A stretch of 32,383 nt of DNA. Origin: a virus. Position numbers and translations under genes: made by a program. Of the stretch, positions 1-6,694 are shown piece by piece. How positions within the stretch are numbered: the stretch's first letter is position 1; every line of letters begins with the position of its first letter. The stretch spans positions 1-32,383 of IMG/VR virus record IMGVR_UViG_3300017917_001486; one strand, given 5' to 3'. The notes under the pieces are model-generated. The model had not been told where the DNA came from. It ran no database searches and saw only the letters and a program-made list of their open reading frames with translations.

Positions 1-99
1 AATGAAGCATTATGTTACAAAGATTTGTATGATACATACCAATCAATGTTAATGGCTCCAGGTCAAACTCAAGAGTCAGTTCCATTTGAACAACAAATT
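1..99. repeat. Terminal direct repeat, left copy (assembly overlap of a circular genome)
   Basis: These 99 bases are identical to the last 99 bases of the window (32285-32383). The repeat lies inside the capsid coding sequence and the reading frame continues through it, so it is best read as the k-mer overlap of a circular assembly and not as a biological long terminal repeat. Removing one copy leaves a 32,284-bp circle. Confidence 0.95.
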
Positions 100-696
100 G
101 CTGATTTAAAAGTTAAACAAATCCAACAAAGAATTGAGCAACAATTATGGCAAGCAACTACTGGAACTTCTTGTTTCAATGGTTTCAAAACCTTAATTTC
201 TACAGGTACAACTGGTGTTGCTAACTCAAGTGGTGTAACTTTCAGTTCATCTGCAGCTTACGGTGTATCTGGTAACCCAATCACTGAAGTTGATAAGTTA
301 ATCAACGTATTAGACGATAACGCAATGAGCCGTGAAGACTTAGTAGTATTTATGTCTTATGCTAACTTCCGTTTATATGTACAAGCATTAACAAGAGCTA
401 ACTTCTTCGCTAACTACATCGGTGGTACTGATGTTACAGCAATGATGGAAGCTACTCATCCAAACACTAACGTTAAAGTTGTTCCAACTATCGGTTTGAA
501 TGGTTCTAATCAAGTAGTAATTGGTCCTCGTGAGTATATCGTAGTAGGTTTTGACTTATTATCTGATCACGAGAAATTAGTTATCTGGTACTCTAAGGAT
601 TTTGATGAGTTACGTTTGAGAGCTAACTACAACTATGGTGCACAAATTGCAACATTCGGTTCAACAGCTTACTTCGCAACTAACAACTTAGCATAA
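1..696 (+). CDS. Major capsid protein, C-terminal part (gene continues from 32018 across the circular junction)
   Basis: This is the 3' part of the capsid gene; codons read in frame from base 1 (NEALCYKDLYD...). Joined to 32018-32284 it gives a 320-residue protein. The segment with VPFEQQIADLKVKQIQ and the C-terminal stretch VVGFDLLSDHEKLVIWYSKD resemble major capsid proteins of Bacteroidota phages, expected to adopt the HK97 fold. The neighbours support this: a scaffold-like gene and a protease-containing gene lie upstream, the portal downstream. It forms the icosahedral shell. A strong hairpin terminator follows its stop. The TTG at 25 could be mistaken for a start, but the frame is open through the seam and the true ATG is at 32018. 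Confidence 0.85.
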   Translation, partial: NEALCYKDLYDTYQSMLMAPGQTQESVPFEQQIADLKVKQIQQRIEQQLWQATTGTSCFNGFKTLISTGTTGVANSSGVTFSSSAAYGVSGNPITEVDKLINVLDDNAMSREDLVVFMSYANFRLYVQALTRANFFANYIGGTDVTAMMEATHPNTNVKVVPTIGLNGSNQVVIGPREYIVVGFDLLSDHEKLVIWYSKDFDELRLRANYNYGAQIATFGSTAYFATNNLA

Positions 697-718
697 TCTA
701 AGTCCAAACACAAATATT

Positions 719-743
719 AAAGGGGGTGTAAAATCCCCCTTTT
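719..743 (+). terminator. Rho-independent terminator after the capsid gene
   Basis: AAAGGGGG (719-726) pairs with CCCCCTTT (735-742) around an 8-base loop and runs into T residues. It lies 22 bases after the capsid stop codon and probably ends or trims the abundant capsid transcript. Confidence 0.8.
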
Positions 744-777
744 AAAAACATAAACAAAAATTTAATAATAAAAATAT

Positions 778-1323
778 ATGTCTTGCTATATAAGTTCAGG
801 TGTTCAATTAGGATGTTCAGATGGAATAGGTGGCATTAAAACTATTTATGTATTAGGTGCAACAGGTGCAACAGCACCTTCAGTATCCGCTGTTTCAACT
901 TCAGGTGCAACAGGTCCTATCACTGGTATCACTGGTGCTGGTACTTGGTTCCAATTTGAATTGAAAAGAAATACATCAAGTTTATCTCAAAATACTACCA
1001 AAAACTTTGAAAATGGTACTATTTTTTGGGAACAAGTTTTAACTGCTGTTCTATACAAATATGATCAAGATAAGAGAAACCAATTAAAAGTATTAGGTCA
1101 AAATGATAATTTACAAATTATCGCTGTAGACCAAAATGATGTTCAATACTATTTAGGTCAAGTTAATGGTATGTATTTAAGTGGTGGTTCTGCTGCAACT
1201 GGTACAGCATTTGGTGATCGTAATGGAATGGAGTTAATCTTCACAGGTCAAGAAGCATCTCCAGCAAATGTAATTAGTGGAACTTTAAGTTCTATCTTTA
1301 CTGCGGGTGGTTTCAATGACTAA
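778..1323 (+). CDS. Phage structural protein, probable capsid accessory or tail tube protein
   Basis: The 181-residue product opens with MSCYISSGVQLGCSDGIGG, a Cys-containing start seen in a family often found next to the capsid gene in Bacteroidota phages. Residues about 27-60 form a Gly/Ala/Thr-rich segment (GATGATAP, GATGPITGITGAG) that looks like a flexible insertion. The rest alternates short strands (IIAVDQNDVQYYLGQVNG, MELIFTGQEASP), consistent with a beta-rich tube or decoration protein. It has terminators on both sides, so it may be a separately controlled, abundant virion component. Whether it is a head decoration protein or the major tail tube cannot be decided from sequence alone. 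Confidence 0.6.
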   Translation: MSCYISSGVQLGCSDGIGGIKTIYVLGATGATAPSVSAVSTSGATGPITGITGAGTWFQFELKRNTSSLSQNTTKNFENGTIFWEQVLTAVLYKYDQDKRNQLKVLGQNDNLQIIAVDQNDVQYYLGQVNGMYLSGGSAATGTAFGDRNGMELIFTGQEASPANVISGTLSSIFTAGGFND

Positions 1324-1380
1324 TTAGAAAAAAAGTAGGTCTGTTGTGGACCGAATTTCTATATCTAATCCAATCGAAAG

Positions 1381-1404
1381 AAGGGGCATTCAGCCCCTTT
1401 TTTT
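1381..1404 (+). terminator. Rho-independent terminator after the second structural gene
   Basis: AAGGGGC (1381-1387) pairs with GCCCCTT (1393-1399) around the loop ATTCA and continues into a T tract to 1404. It is a compact textbook intrinsic terminator and isolates 778-1323 from the portal operon. Confidence 0.88.
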
Positions 1405-1459
1405 ATGCCATACCAATTCACTTTGGTTTTTTTTATATTTAGTTATATAGGAATAGAAT

Positions 1460-1828
1460 ATGTTATACATTAATAAAGGGGTGGAAAACACTCTAACAAT
1501 GAACATCAACAACAATACTACAACTACTTTTGCAAGTTACGTATTGGAGTTTACACACATTATGTCAAAAGAAGTTAAAACATATACTGTTGATACTTCA
1601 AATAATGCACAATATGCACAAAATATTCGTTATTGTGAAATTGTATTACCATTAGATGTAGATGATTTAAATTATGAAGGAGAATATAATTTAAACATTT
1701 ATGGTAATGGAACAACTTTGGTATTTGTTGGAATTGCAATATTAGAAGGTACACAAGAGTCACCTGCATTTACAGAATATATCTCTCCTAACGAAACTAA
1801 CGAAAATTATATATACATACAAGATTAA
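1460..1828 (+). CDS. Small beta-rich structural protein of unknown role
   Basis: The 122-residue product begins MLYINKGVENTLTMNINNN and has alternating hydrophobic patterns (YVLEFTHIM, CEIVLPLDVDDLNYEGEYNLNIYG, TTLVFVGIAIL) typical of an all-beta, Ig-like virion protein. It contains no catalytic motif that I recognise. It begins after a strong terminator, so it probably has its own promoter; an AT-rich TTTATATTTA element lies at 1432-1441. Its stop is separated from the portal start by only two bases, suggesting co-translation with the portal. A head decoration or neck-associated role is possible but not shown. Confidence 0.65.
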   Translation: MLYINKGVENTLTMNINNNTTTTFASYVLEFTHIMSKEVKTYTVDTSNNAQYAQNIRYCEIVLPLDVDDLNYEGEYNLNIYGNGTTLVFVGIAILEGTQESPAFTEYISPNETNENYIYIQD

Positions 1829-1830
1829 TT

Positions 1831-3171
1831 ATGAGTGAAATAAAGAAAGCAGAATTTAAGAGTATTGCGTTTCAAAAGGCGTCAGTACCTATATTTTCAG
1901 AAGTATTACAAAGAAGCCCTTGGGTATATTATGGTGAGAACAATTTATTACCTCAATACTTTATAGATTTATATGATAACTGTGCAATCCATAAAGCAAT
2001 TATCACTTCAAAGGTAAATCAAATTATGGGTGATGGTGTTGTATCATTAAACAATCCAATGGCGTCAATTAACTTAATAAATGGTAAGGAGAATGTTGCT
2101 GATGTAATGAGAAAATGTGCATTGGACTTTATGATGTTTGGGGGATATTCCCTAAATTGTATTTGGTCTAAGGACAGAAAATCAATTGCTGAGATTTATC
2201 ATCTTGACTTTAGTAGAGTTAGAAGTGGTAAATTGAATGATGATGATGAGATTGAATCTTATTATTATTCTGCCGATTGGAAACAATTAAAGAAATATCC
2301 ACCTGAAGAATATCCAACTTTCAATCAAGAAAAGGGTGGACCTTCTCAAATTTATTACTATAAATCATATCAACCATCATTAACTTATTATCCAATTCCT
2401 GACTGGTCTGCTGGTCAACGTGCAATTGAAATTGATATTGAAGCTAAGAACTTCCATATGAATAACTTACGTAAAGGAATGGTTCCATCACTTTGGATTA
2501 ACTATAATAATGGTATCCCTGGTGAAGAAGAACAAAGAACTTTGGTTCGTGCTTTGGAATCACAATATGGTGGAACTGATAATGCAGGTCAAGCAATCAT
2601 CTCATTCAATGAGAGTCAAGAACAATCTCCTGTAATTACACAGATTCCTCGTAATGATAATGATAACTATTATGCCGCTTTAAATGATGATATTACTCGT
2701 TCTATATTGTCTGCACACAGAGTTTCAAGTGCAGAGTTATTTGGTATTGCAACAGCTGGTAAATTGGGTGCAGCGAATGAAATTACAGAACATTCTGAAT
2801 ATTTCCGTAAAATGGTAATTATGCCATTCCAATCTTGTTTATTACCAACATTTGATAAATTAGTTTCATTAAAATTTGGTGTACCAACTACATTTGAAAT
2901 TAAACCATTATCATTATTCTTAACTGGTGATATTAATCAAAATCCTGTAGTTGTTGATAAACCTGTAGTTCCTGTTGAAGCTGAAGCAACTCCTATCAAT
3001 GAAAACATTAAAGGTTTAAAAGGACGTGAATATCAAGGATTATTGAGAATTGTAAGAGAGTATAATAAGGAAAAAATAAACAGAGCACAAGCAATGCAAA
3101 TGTTAATGAGTGGATTTGGTCTATCTCAAGAAGAATGTGTTGCGTGGTTAGGAGAAGAAGAAACAAATTAA
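1831..3171 (+). CDS. Portal protein
   Basis: The 446-residue product resembles the portals of Bacteroidota phages. It has an N-terminal segment with the pattern WVYYGENNLLPQYFIDLYD, a helix-rich core with AIHKAIITSKVNQIMGDGV, and a C-terminal clip/wing segment (RSILSAHRVSSAELFGIA ... FRKMVIMPFQSCLLPTFDKL). The portal forms the ring at the single head vertex through which terminase packages DNA and to which the neck attaches. Its length is normal for the family. The tail of the protein (about residues 395-446, KGLKGREYQGLLRIVREYNK) is a charged helical extension. The connector gene follows directly downstream. The ATG is preceded by TAATT, the stop of the previous gene. Confidence 0.85.
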   Translation: MSEIKKAEFKSIAFQKASVPIFSEVLQRSPWVYYGENNLLPQYFIDLYDNCAIHKAIITSKVNQIMGDGVVSLNNPMASINLINGKENVADVMRKCALDFMMFGGYSLNCIWSKDRKSIAEIYHLDFSRVRSGKLNDDDEIESYYYSADWKQLKKYPPEEYPTFNQEKGGPSQIYYYKSYQPSLTYYPIPDWSAGQRAIEIDIEAKNFHMNNLRKGMVPSLWINYNNGIPGEEEQRTLVRALESQYGGTDNAGQAIISFNESQEQSPVITQIPRNDNDNYYAALNDDITRSILSAHRVSSAELFGIATAGKLGAANEITEHSEYFRKMVIMPFQSCLLPTFDKLVSLKFGVPTTFEIKPLSLFLTGDINQNPVVVDKPVVPVEAEATPINENIKGLKGREYQGLLRIVREYNKEKINRAQAMQMLMSGFGLSQEECVAWLGEEETN

Positions 3172-3181
3172 ATTATATATA

Positions 3182-3802
3182 ATGGGTGTTTTATTAATAT
3201 CAGAAGTAAAATTAAAGAACTTTACCAATATCAATAAAAATGTTGATATGGATGTTCTTAAGTCAGAAGTTCAAATCGCACAAGATATTGACCTTCAAAC
3301 AATATTGGGTACCAAATTTTATAACCATTTATTATCACAAGTGACTGCTACTGGTAATACATTTAATGCTGATGAATTAACTTTGGTAAATGATTATATT
3401 CAACCATTCTTGATTCAAACTGCATATTTCAATGCAATGCCAGGAATTATGTACAGAACAATGAACAGAGGCATTGTAGAAGGTACAATGGAAAATGCGG
3501 CATCTGTGGATATAAACACAATGAAATATTTGAGAACAATTCAAAAACAACGTGCGGACTTTTATATGACACGTCTTCAAGATTATTTATTAATCGGTCG
3601 TGGTCAGAATAAATTCCCTGATTATGTTACTCAATCTACAATTGATGGTATGATTCCTGATAGAAGCCAAAAGTACAACAATGGTATCTTCTTGAAACAT
3701 ACAACAAGAAAAGGTTATTCAACAAATGATATAGCTAAAAAAGGCATAACTGTTTATTCTGAATTACAAAACGAAAATCCTCCTTGTCAGGATTGCTACT
3801 AA
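3182..3802 (+). CDS. Head-tail connector/adaptor protein (DUF6712-like)
   Basis: The 206-residue product has the pattern of the small helical connector that docks under the portal: an N-terminal MGVLLISEVKLKNFTNINKN followed by helices with QIAQDIDLQTILGTKFYNHL and a Tyr/Asn-rich centre (QTAYFNAMPGIMYRTMNRGI). I recognise it as similar to DUF6712-type adaptors encoded after the portal in Bacteroidota phages. It probably forms the ring that completes the head and presents it to the tail. It ends with a Cys pair (PPCQDCY). The next gene begins after a one-base gap (TAATATG). Confidence 0.65.
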   Translation: MGVLLISEVKLKNFTNINKNVDMDVLKSEVQIAQDIDLQTILGTKFYNHLLSQVTATGNTFNADELTLVNDYIQPFLIQTAYFNAMPGIMYRTMNRGIVEGTMENAASVDINTMKYLRTIQKQRADFYMTRLQDYLLIGRGQNKFPDYVTQSTIDGMIPDRSQKYNNGIFLKHTTRKGYSTNDIAKKGITVYSELQNENPPCQDCY

Positions 3803-3803
3803 T

Positions 3804-4064
3804 ATGAACACAGAACTAATTTTAATTGCTTCTAATATATTAACTGGTATTGCTGCTTGGTTTGTAGGTAGAAAAAAAGTATCTGCAGAAACAGACAATA
3901 TGGTATTACGCAATCTTGAATTATCAATTCAATTATATAAAAATATAATTGATGATTTGAAAACAGAAATACACGAATTGAATGTAAAAGTTCAAGGATT
4001 AGAAAAAAAGGTTGAAGAACTAATGGCTGAGAATAGAAAACTAAAAAAATACAACGGATTATGA
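3804..4064 (+). CDS. Small protein with N-terminal membrane helix and coiled coil
   Basis: The 86-residue product starts with a hydrophobic helix (about residues 4-22, ELILIASNILTGIAAWFVG) followed by a basic turn GRKK, then a long heptad-like helix (about residues 35-82, IDDLKTEIHELNVKVQGLEKK). This layout fits a membrane-anchored coiled coil, such as a holin-associated or spanin-like lysis factor, but no lysis motif is specific enough to name it. It could equally be a structural coiled coil. It overlaps the next gene by four bases (ATGA), implying translational coupling. Confidence 0.6.
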   Translation: MNTELILIASNILTGIAAWFVGRKKVSAETDNMVLRNLELSIQLYKNIIDDLKTEIHELNVKVQGLEKKVEELMAENRKLKKYNGL

Positions 4065-4270
4065 TAGAGAAATTACCAACCCCAACAGACGAAGAATTAA
4101 ATATGACAGGTAAACACGAGTATTTCGCAAGGATACTTGAAATGGATTTACATAAGAAATTAAAGATTGACCATTTAGAATTTACAGGATGGATTAGTCA
4201 TAACTTCAATAGTGTCTATTTAACAAATAAAGAACTTACCTACAAAGAATATTTAAAATTAATTAAGTAA
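4061..4270 (+). CDS. Hypothetical small protein
   Basis: The 69-residue product has no domain I recognise. It has a polar N-terminus (MIEKLPTPTDEELNMTGKHE) and then a mixed helical segment rich in Lys, His and aromatic residues. It overlaps its upstream neighbour by four bases (ATGA) and its downstream neighbour by one base (TAATG), so it is firmly embedded in the late operon. The coding assignment rests on this packing and on compositional similarity to the flanking genes. Confidence 0.5.
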   Translation: MIEKLPTPTDEELNMTGKHEYFARILEMDLHKKLKIDHLEFTGWISHNFNSVYLTNKELTYKEYLKLIK

Positions 4271-4629
4271 TGGGAATAAATGAATTTATATCAACATTAA
4301 AACAATCGTTTGAACAGTCAGTAGTATGGCATCATCAAACAACTTCGTTCTCTGAACATAAAGCATTAAACAATTATTATGACAAAATTGTTCCATTACT
4401 TGATGGATTGGTTGAATCAGTTCAGGGAATATATCCACGAATTGGTTCTTACACTTTGGTTAACCCTGTTGATTGGAGTGATGGTGTTTCCACAACTTAT
4501 TTTAAGGGGTTGTATGAATATGTTCAAACACACCGTAAAATGTGTTACCAAGAAAGTTGGATACAAAATCAAATAGATGAAATAGCACAATTAATTGCTG
4601 AAACATTATATCAAATCAGTTTAAAATAA
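4270..4629 (+). CDS. Small helical protein, possibly DUF5856/ferritin-like
   Basis: The 119-residue product is predicted to be mostly helical. Near its start is the pattern SFEQSVVWHHQTTSFSEHKA, followed by LNNYYDKIVPLLDGLVESVQG. This resembles small phage proteins of the DUF5856 type, which look like minimal Dps/ferritin-like helical bundles with His/Glu positions. No metal site can be confirmed by eye. It sits in a run of coupled small genes between the head-tail connector and the end of the late operon. Function in the virion or infected cell is unknown. Confidence 0.55.
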   Translation: MGINEFISTLKQSFEQSVVWHHQTTSFSEHKALNNYYDKIVPLLDGLVESVQGIYPRIGSYTLVNPVDWSDGVSTTYFKGLYEYVQTHRKMCYQESWIQNQIDEIAQLIAETLYQISLK

Positions 4630-4635
4630 AACAAA

Positions 4636-5100
4636 ATGAAATTAGAACAAATAATCAAATTAAAGTTAAATAACTTTGAGATTAAAAAACCAGATGTAAA
4701 TCCTGTAGCAAAAGAACCAATATATATGGCAGATTATCCTTGGGAAGATTGTATTGCAGATCAAGTTGCAAGATATGGTGATGAAGAAACTGCAAAGAAT
4801 ATTTGTGGTTGGATTAAAGCTAACTATCAAACAAACTTTGCTGAATCAGAAGATGGATTGGAAAATGCCTGCTGGCCTGGATACATTGCAATAGGTACAA
4901 AAGAATTGGATGGTAGAACTGTACCGAATTGTGTACCTGAAGATAAGGTTGAACAATCAAAAGAAAAATTTGTAATTCCTGAACCAGGTGAAAAAGAATC
5001 TGAGGAAGAATATATAAGTCGTTGTATTTCGTCCATAATTGACGAATATGGACAGGAACAAGCAGCAGGTATATGTTATGGTCAATGGGAAAAAAAGTAG
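4636..5100 (+). CDS. Cys/Trp-motif phage protein of unknown function
   Basis: The 154-residue product has two related segments. One, about residues 30-60, reads YPWEDCIADQVARYGDEETA. The second, about residues 123-154, reads SRCISSIIDEYGQEQAAGIC and ends YGQWEKK. Between them is CWPGYIAIGTKELDGRTVPN. These Cys-Ile...Tyr-Gly and CWxGYxAIGTK motifs recur in head-associated phage proteins, often fused to other head domains, but their role is not known to me. The gene closes the rightward head operon and its last 23 bases overlap a small membrane-protein ORF in another frame. It stops with TAG, unlike most neighbours. Confidence 0.6.
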   Translation: MKLEQIIKLKLNNFEIKKPDVNPVAKEPIYMADYPWEDCIADQVARYGDEETAKNICGWIKANYQTNFAESEDGLENACWPGYIAIGTKELDGRTVPNCVPEDKVEQSKEKFVIPEPGEKESEEEYISRCISSIIDEYGQEQAAGICYGQWEKK

Positions 5101-5209
5101 TCTTATAGACAAAATATTTAGGTATTACCTATACTTCTGTTTGGGATGGGTAACCTTTGCAATATGTTTTGACATATATATGATTATTAAACATTTTGAT
5201 GAATTATAA
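5078..5209 (+). CDS. Small single-span membrane protein (43 aa), overlapping the previous gene
   Basis: ATG at 5078 opens a 43-residue frame that ends at TAA 5207-5209, three bases before the terminator hairpin. The protein has a basic start (MVNGKKSSLIDKIFR) and then a clear hydrophobic span at residues 16-37 (YYLYFCLGWVTFAICFDIYM). It ends KHFDEL. The position as last gene of the late operon, the overlap with the upstream gene and the exact fit up to the terminator argue that it is real. A holin-like or lysis-related role is possible from size and topology but is inference only. Confidence 0.55.
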   Translation: MVNGKKSSLIDKIFRYYLYFCLGWVTFAICFDIYMIIKHFDEL

Positions 5210-5211
5210 CA

Positions 5212-5244
5212 AAAAACCCTGAGGATAAAATCTTCAGGGTTTTT
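5212..5244. terminator. Bidirectional rho-independent terminator between convergent operons
   Basis: AAAAACCCTGAGGAT (5212-5226) pairs with ATCTTCAGGGTTTTT (5230-5244) around an AAA loop, with one G-T wobble. The A tract on one side and T tract on the other make it work on both strands. It lies between the end of the rightward late operon and the end of the leftward regulatory operon. Confidence 0.92.
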
Positions 5245-5296
5245 CTTTAACTTTTCTTAAACTTTTTAACAAAATCTCACTTCTATTTAAAAAGAA

Positions 5297-5363
5297 TGTA
5301 GGGAGGATTAACAAATGATGGCGATCAAAATAATGAATAGTATTAAAACAATCCCTCCCTACA
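5297..5363. repeat. Long-loop inverted repeat downstream of the leftward operon
   Basis: TGTAGGGAGGATT (5297-5309) is the reverse complement of AATCCCTCCCTACA (5350-5363) apart from one bulged base. The 40-base loop contains a second small stem TGAT-GGCG-ATCA. On the leftward transcript the stem is followed by TTCTTTTT, so it could be a backup terminator. It could also be a protein-binding or recombination site. No credible gene lies in 5210-5391. Confidence 0.7.
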
Positions 5364-5391
5364 ATTATAAATATATAAAAAATAATTTAAA

Positions 5392-5784
5392 TTATAAAAT
5401 GTTTTGAACTTTTATTTTCATCCTTGATATAAAATCACCATTAATATCATCTTGTGTAAAAGTATGTTCAATCAAATTCTCCTCAAGTAATTTTTCTATA
5501 ATCCTATTAGCTTGTTGTCTTCTTAGGTGCATAACAAAATCATTTCTATTTGTAAAATGTTGAGACACACTTCCATCAATACGTTGTTCATCTCTTACAT
5601 TTATTATATCAGGATATACTCTACTTGAAGCGTCAGATAATCTATCACTATATTCAATAACTCTATTATGTAATAGAGTATTACGTTCTTCTAATTCAAT
5701 TATTCTTTGATAGTACTCATCACATATATTATTTGGGAATGCTTCAGTTCCATCATTGTTTCTTAAAAATCTAAAATTTCTCAT
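5392..5784 (-). CDS. Hypothetical protein of the leftward regulatory operon
   Basis: I place the start at 5784 (MRNFRFLRNNDGTEAF), giving 130 residues. An upstream start at 5904 would add 40 residues, but these would be encoded by the terminator hairpin and overlap the previous gene by 50 bases, so it is unlikely. The centre is a probable coiled coil (YYQRIIELEERNTLLHNRVI). The C-terminal part (residues about 85-130) is helical and contains HLRRQQANRIIEKLLEENLI, which could be DNA-binding or an oligomerisation helix. I do not recognise the family. Its expression appears to depend on read-through of the hairpin just upstream. Confidence 0.55.
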   Translation of the reverse strand: MRNFRFLRNNDGTEAFPNNICDEYYQRIIELEERNTLLHNRVIEYSDRLSDASSRVYPDIINVRDEQRIDGSVSQHFTNRNDFVMHLRRQQANRIIEKLLEENLIEHTFTQDDINGDFISRMKIKVQNIL

Positions 5785-5796
5785 ATTGAATGTATT

Positions 5797-5826
5797 AAAA
5801 AAGGGAGACCTAACACCAAGGTCCCC
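5797..5826 (-). terminator. Terminator/attenuator inside the leftward operon
   Basis: Read leftward, GGGGACCT (5826-5819) pairs with AGGTCTCCC (5811-5803, one bulged base) around a 7-base loop and is followed by TTTTTT (5802-5797). It lies between the genes at 5855-6088 and 5392-5784, only 12 bases before the latter's start codon. Confidence 0.8.
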
Positions 5827-5854
5827 CAATTTTTGTTTAATAGTATGTTTATTC

Positions 5855-6088
5855 TTACTGATGTAATATAGTATCTTCAAATAATGATTTGATGTGTTGG
5901 TCAATTTTATCTAACCTTTCACCAATCTCTTTTGAATAACCATTCTGACAATAGTCAGTTAATACATTCGTAATACCTACAACTTCCTTTAAGGATAAAG
6001 GTGTACCAATCATTCGACAATATTCACCCACGAACTTGAGAGTTGATTGTCTAACAATGCTTTCTTGATTTTTTTGATAGTCTGCCAT
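5855..6088 (-). CDS. Small hypothetical protein of the leftward operon
   Basis: The 77-residue product is helical and charged (residues 1-30 MADYQKNQESIVRQSTLKFV..., residues 50-77 GYSKEIGERLDKIDQHIKSL...). The C-terminal part has a heptad-like pattern suggesting a dimerisation helix. No catalytic or DNA-binding motif is evident. It lies 20 bases downstream of the winged-helix regulator and probably shares its transcript, which a hairpin after this gene would largely terminate. A partner or modulator of the regulator is a reasonable guess but not shown. Confidence 0.55.
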   Translation of the reverse strand: MADYQKNQESIVRQSTLKFVGEYCRMIGTPLSLKEVVGITNVLTDYCQNGYSKEIGERLDKIDQHIKSLFEDTILHQ

Positions 6089-6108
6089 CTTTTTTTTTGT
6101 TTTAGTTT

Positions 6109-6564
6109 TTAATAATTTAAGTTAAATTTTTCACTGATTCTTAATAATTTTGTATCTAATTCTGACACCATTGATTCAACATCAATATCACCATTAGAAT
6201 TGTAAACAATATCAAGTTTAATAGATTTAGGTATTTGACTGTCTAATTTCCTTTCTATTACCTCAACTTCAGTATCAGTTAATTCATAAAGATTAACAGG
6301 TCTTCCGTTTTCACCTGGTATTGTTCCCAAAGATACAATAATATTTTGTTTTAACAATGTATTAATACTTCTTCCAACAGAAGATTGAAGAATTGGTTCA
6401 ATCATTTCATTGTAGGTATCATACACATCCCAAGTTGTCATACAACCAAATTTCTTGAATAGTTGATAGATTTTGTTTTCTTGGTCTTTAGCGTTAGCAA
6501 TAGCACGAGATAATGTTTCATCGTCTATTTGAGTTGTTTTGTAATAAGATTTAATTGTTGCCAT
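6109..6564 (-). CDS. Winged-helix-like transcriptional regulator
   Basis: The 151-residue product has a segment at about residues 28-95 that reads as a winged helix: helix IYQLFKKFGCMTTWDVYDTY, then SSVGRSINTLLKQNIIVSLG as the recognition helix region, then a wing with GENGRPVNLYELTD. This arrangement matches small Bacteroidota-phage regulators that control early genes. It is the first gene of the leftward operon and diverges from the replication operon. A perfect 13-base odd palindrome (6605-6617) in its own promoter is a natural candidate operator, which would make it autoregulated. The target is inferred from position only. Confidence 0.65.
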   Translation of the reverse strand: MATIKSYYKTTQIDDETLSRAIANAKDQENKIYQLFKKFGCMTTWDVYDTYNEMIEPILQSSVGRSINTLLKQNIIVSLGTIPGENGRPVNLYELTDTEVEVIERKLDSQIPKSIKLDIVYNSNGDIDVESMVSELDTKLLRISEKFNLNY

Positions 6565-6586
6565 ATTGTTGTTTGTTTTATAAATA

Positions 6587-6618
6587 TAAACATACGGAAT
6601 AAAATTGGAAATTCCAAA
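6587..6618 (-). promoter_or_regulatory. Candidate leftward promoter, Bacteroidota type
   Basis: Read leftward, TTTG (6618-6615) is followed by 20 bases and then TATGTTTA (6594-6587), close to the Bacteroidota consensus TTTG...TAnnTTTG. It lies 23 bases upstream of the regulator's ATG at 6564. Confidence 0.5.
6605..6617. promoter_or_regulatory. Candidate operator, odd palindrome
   Basis: TTGGAAATTCCAA is a perfect 6-base inverted repeat with a single central base. It fills much of the spacer of the leftward promoter and overlaps its upstream TTTG element, the expected place for a repressor site. Confidence 0.45.
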
Positions 6619-6651
6619 TATAGTAAGATTTTTTTTAAATTTTTTATTTCA

Positions 6652-6683
6652 TTTGGATTTATGGAAAAACTTTCGTATTTATT
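6652..6683 (+). promoter_or_regulatory. Candidate rightward early promoter, Bacteroidota type
   Basis: TTTG (6652-6655) is followed by 20 bases and then TATTTATT (6676-6683). The predicted transcript would start near 6688-6692, just before the pseudoknot-forming leader, leaving a 5' leader of about 100 bases before the initiator ATG at 6792. Confidence 0.5.
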
Positions 6684-6694
6684 AACATAAGTCC

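Noticed and set aside
25-696. A capsid gene starting with TTG at base 25
   Set aside because: The frame is open from base 1 and continues from 32018 across the circular junction; the TTG is an internal Leu codon.
5315-5407. 30-residue frame inside the long-loop inverted repeat
   Set aside because: It runs into the end of the leftward gene on the opposite strand, lies past a strong terminator and has low-complexity Asn/Lys/Tyr composition.
5785-5904. 40-residue N-terminal extension of the leftward gene at 5392
   Set aside because: It would be encoded by a terminator hairpin and overlap the upstream gene by 50 bases; MRNFRFL at 5784 is the better start.
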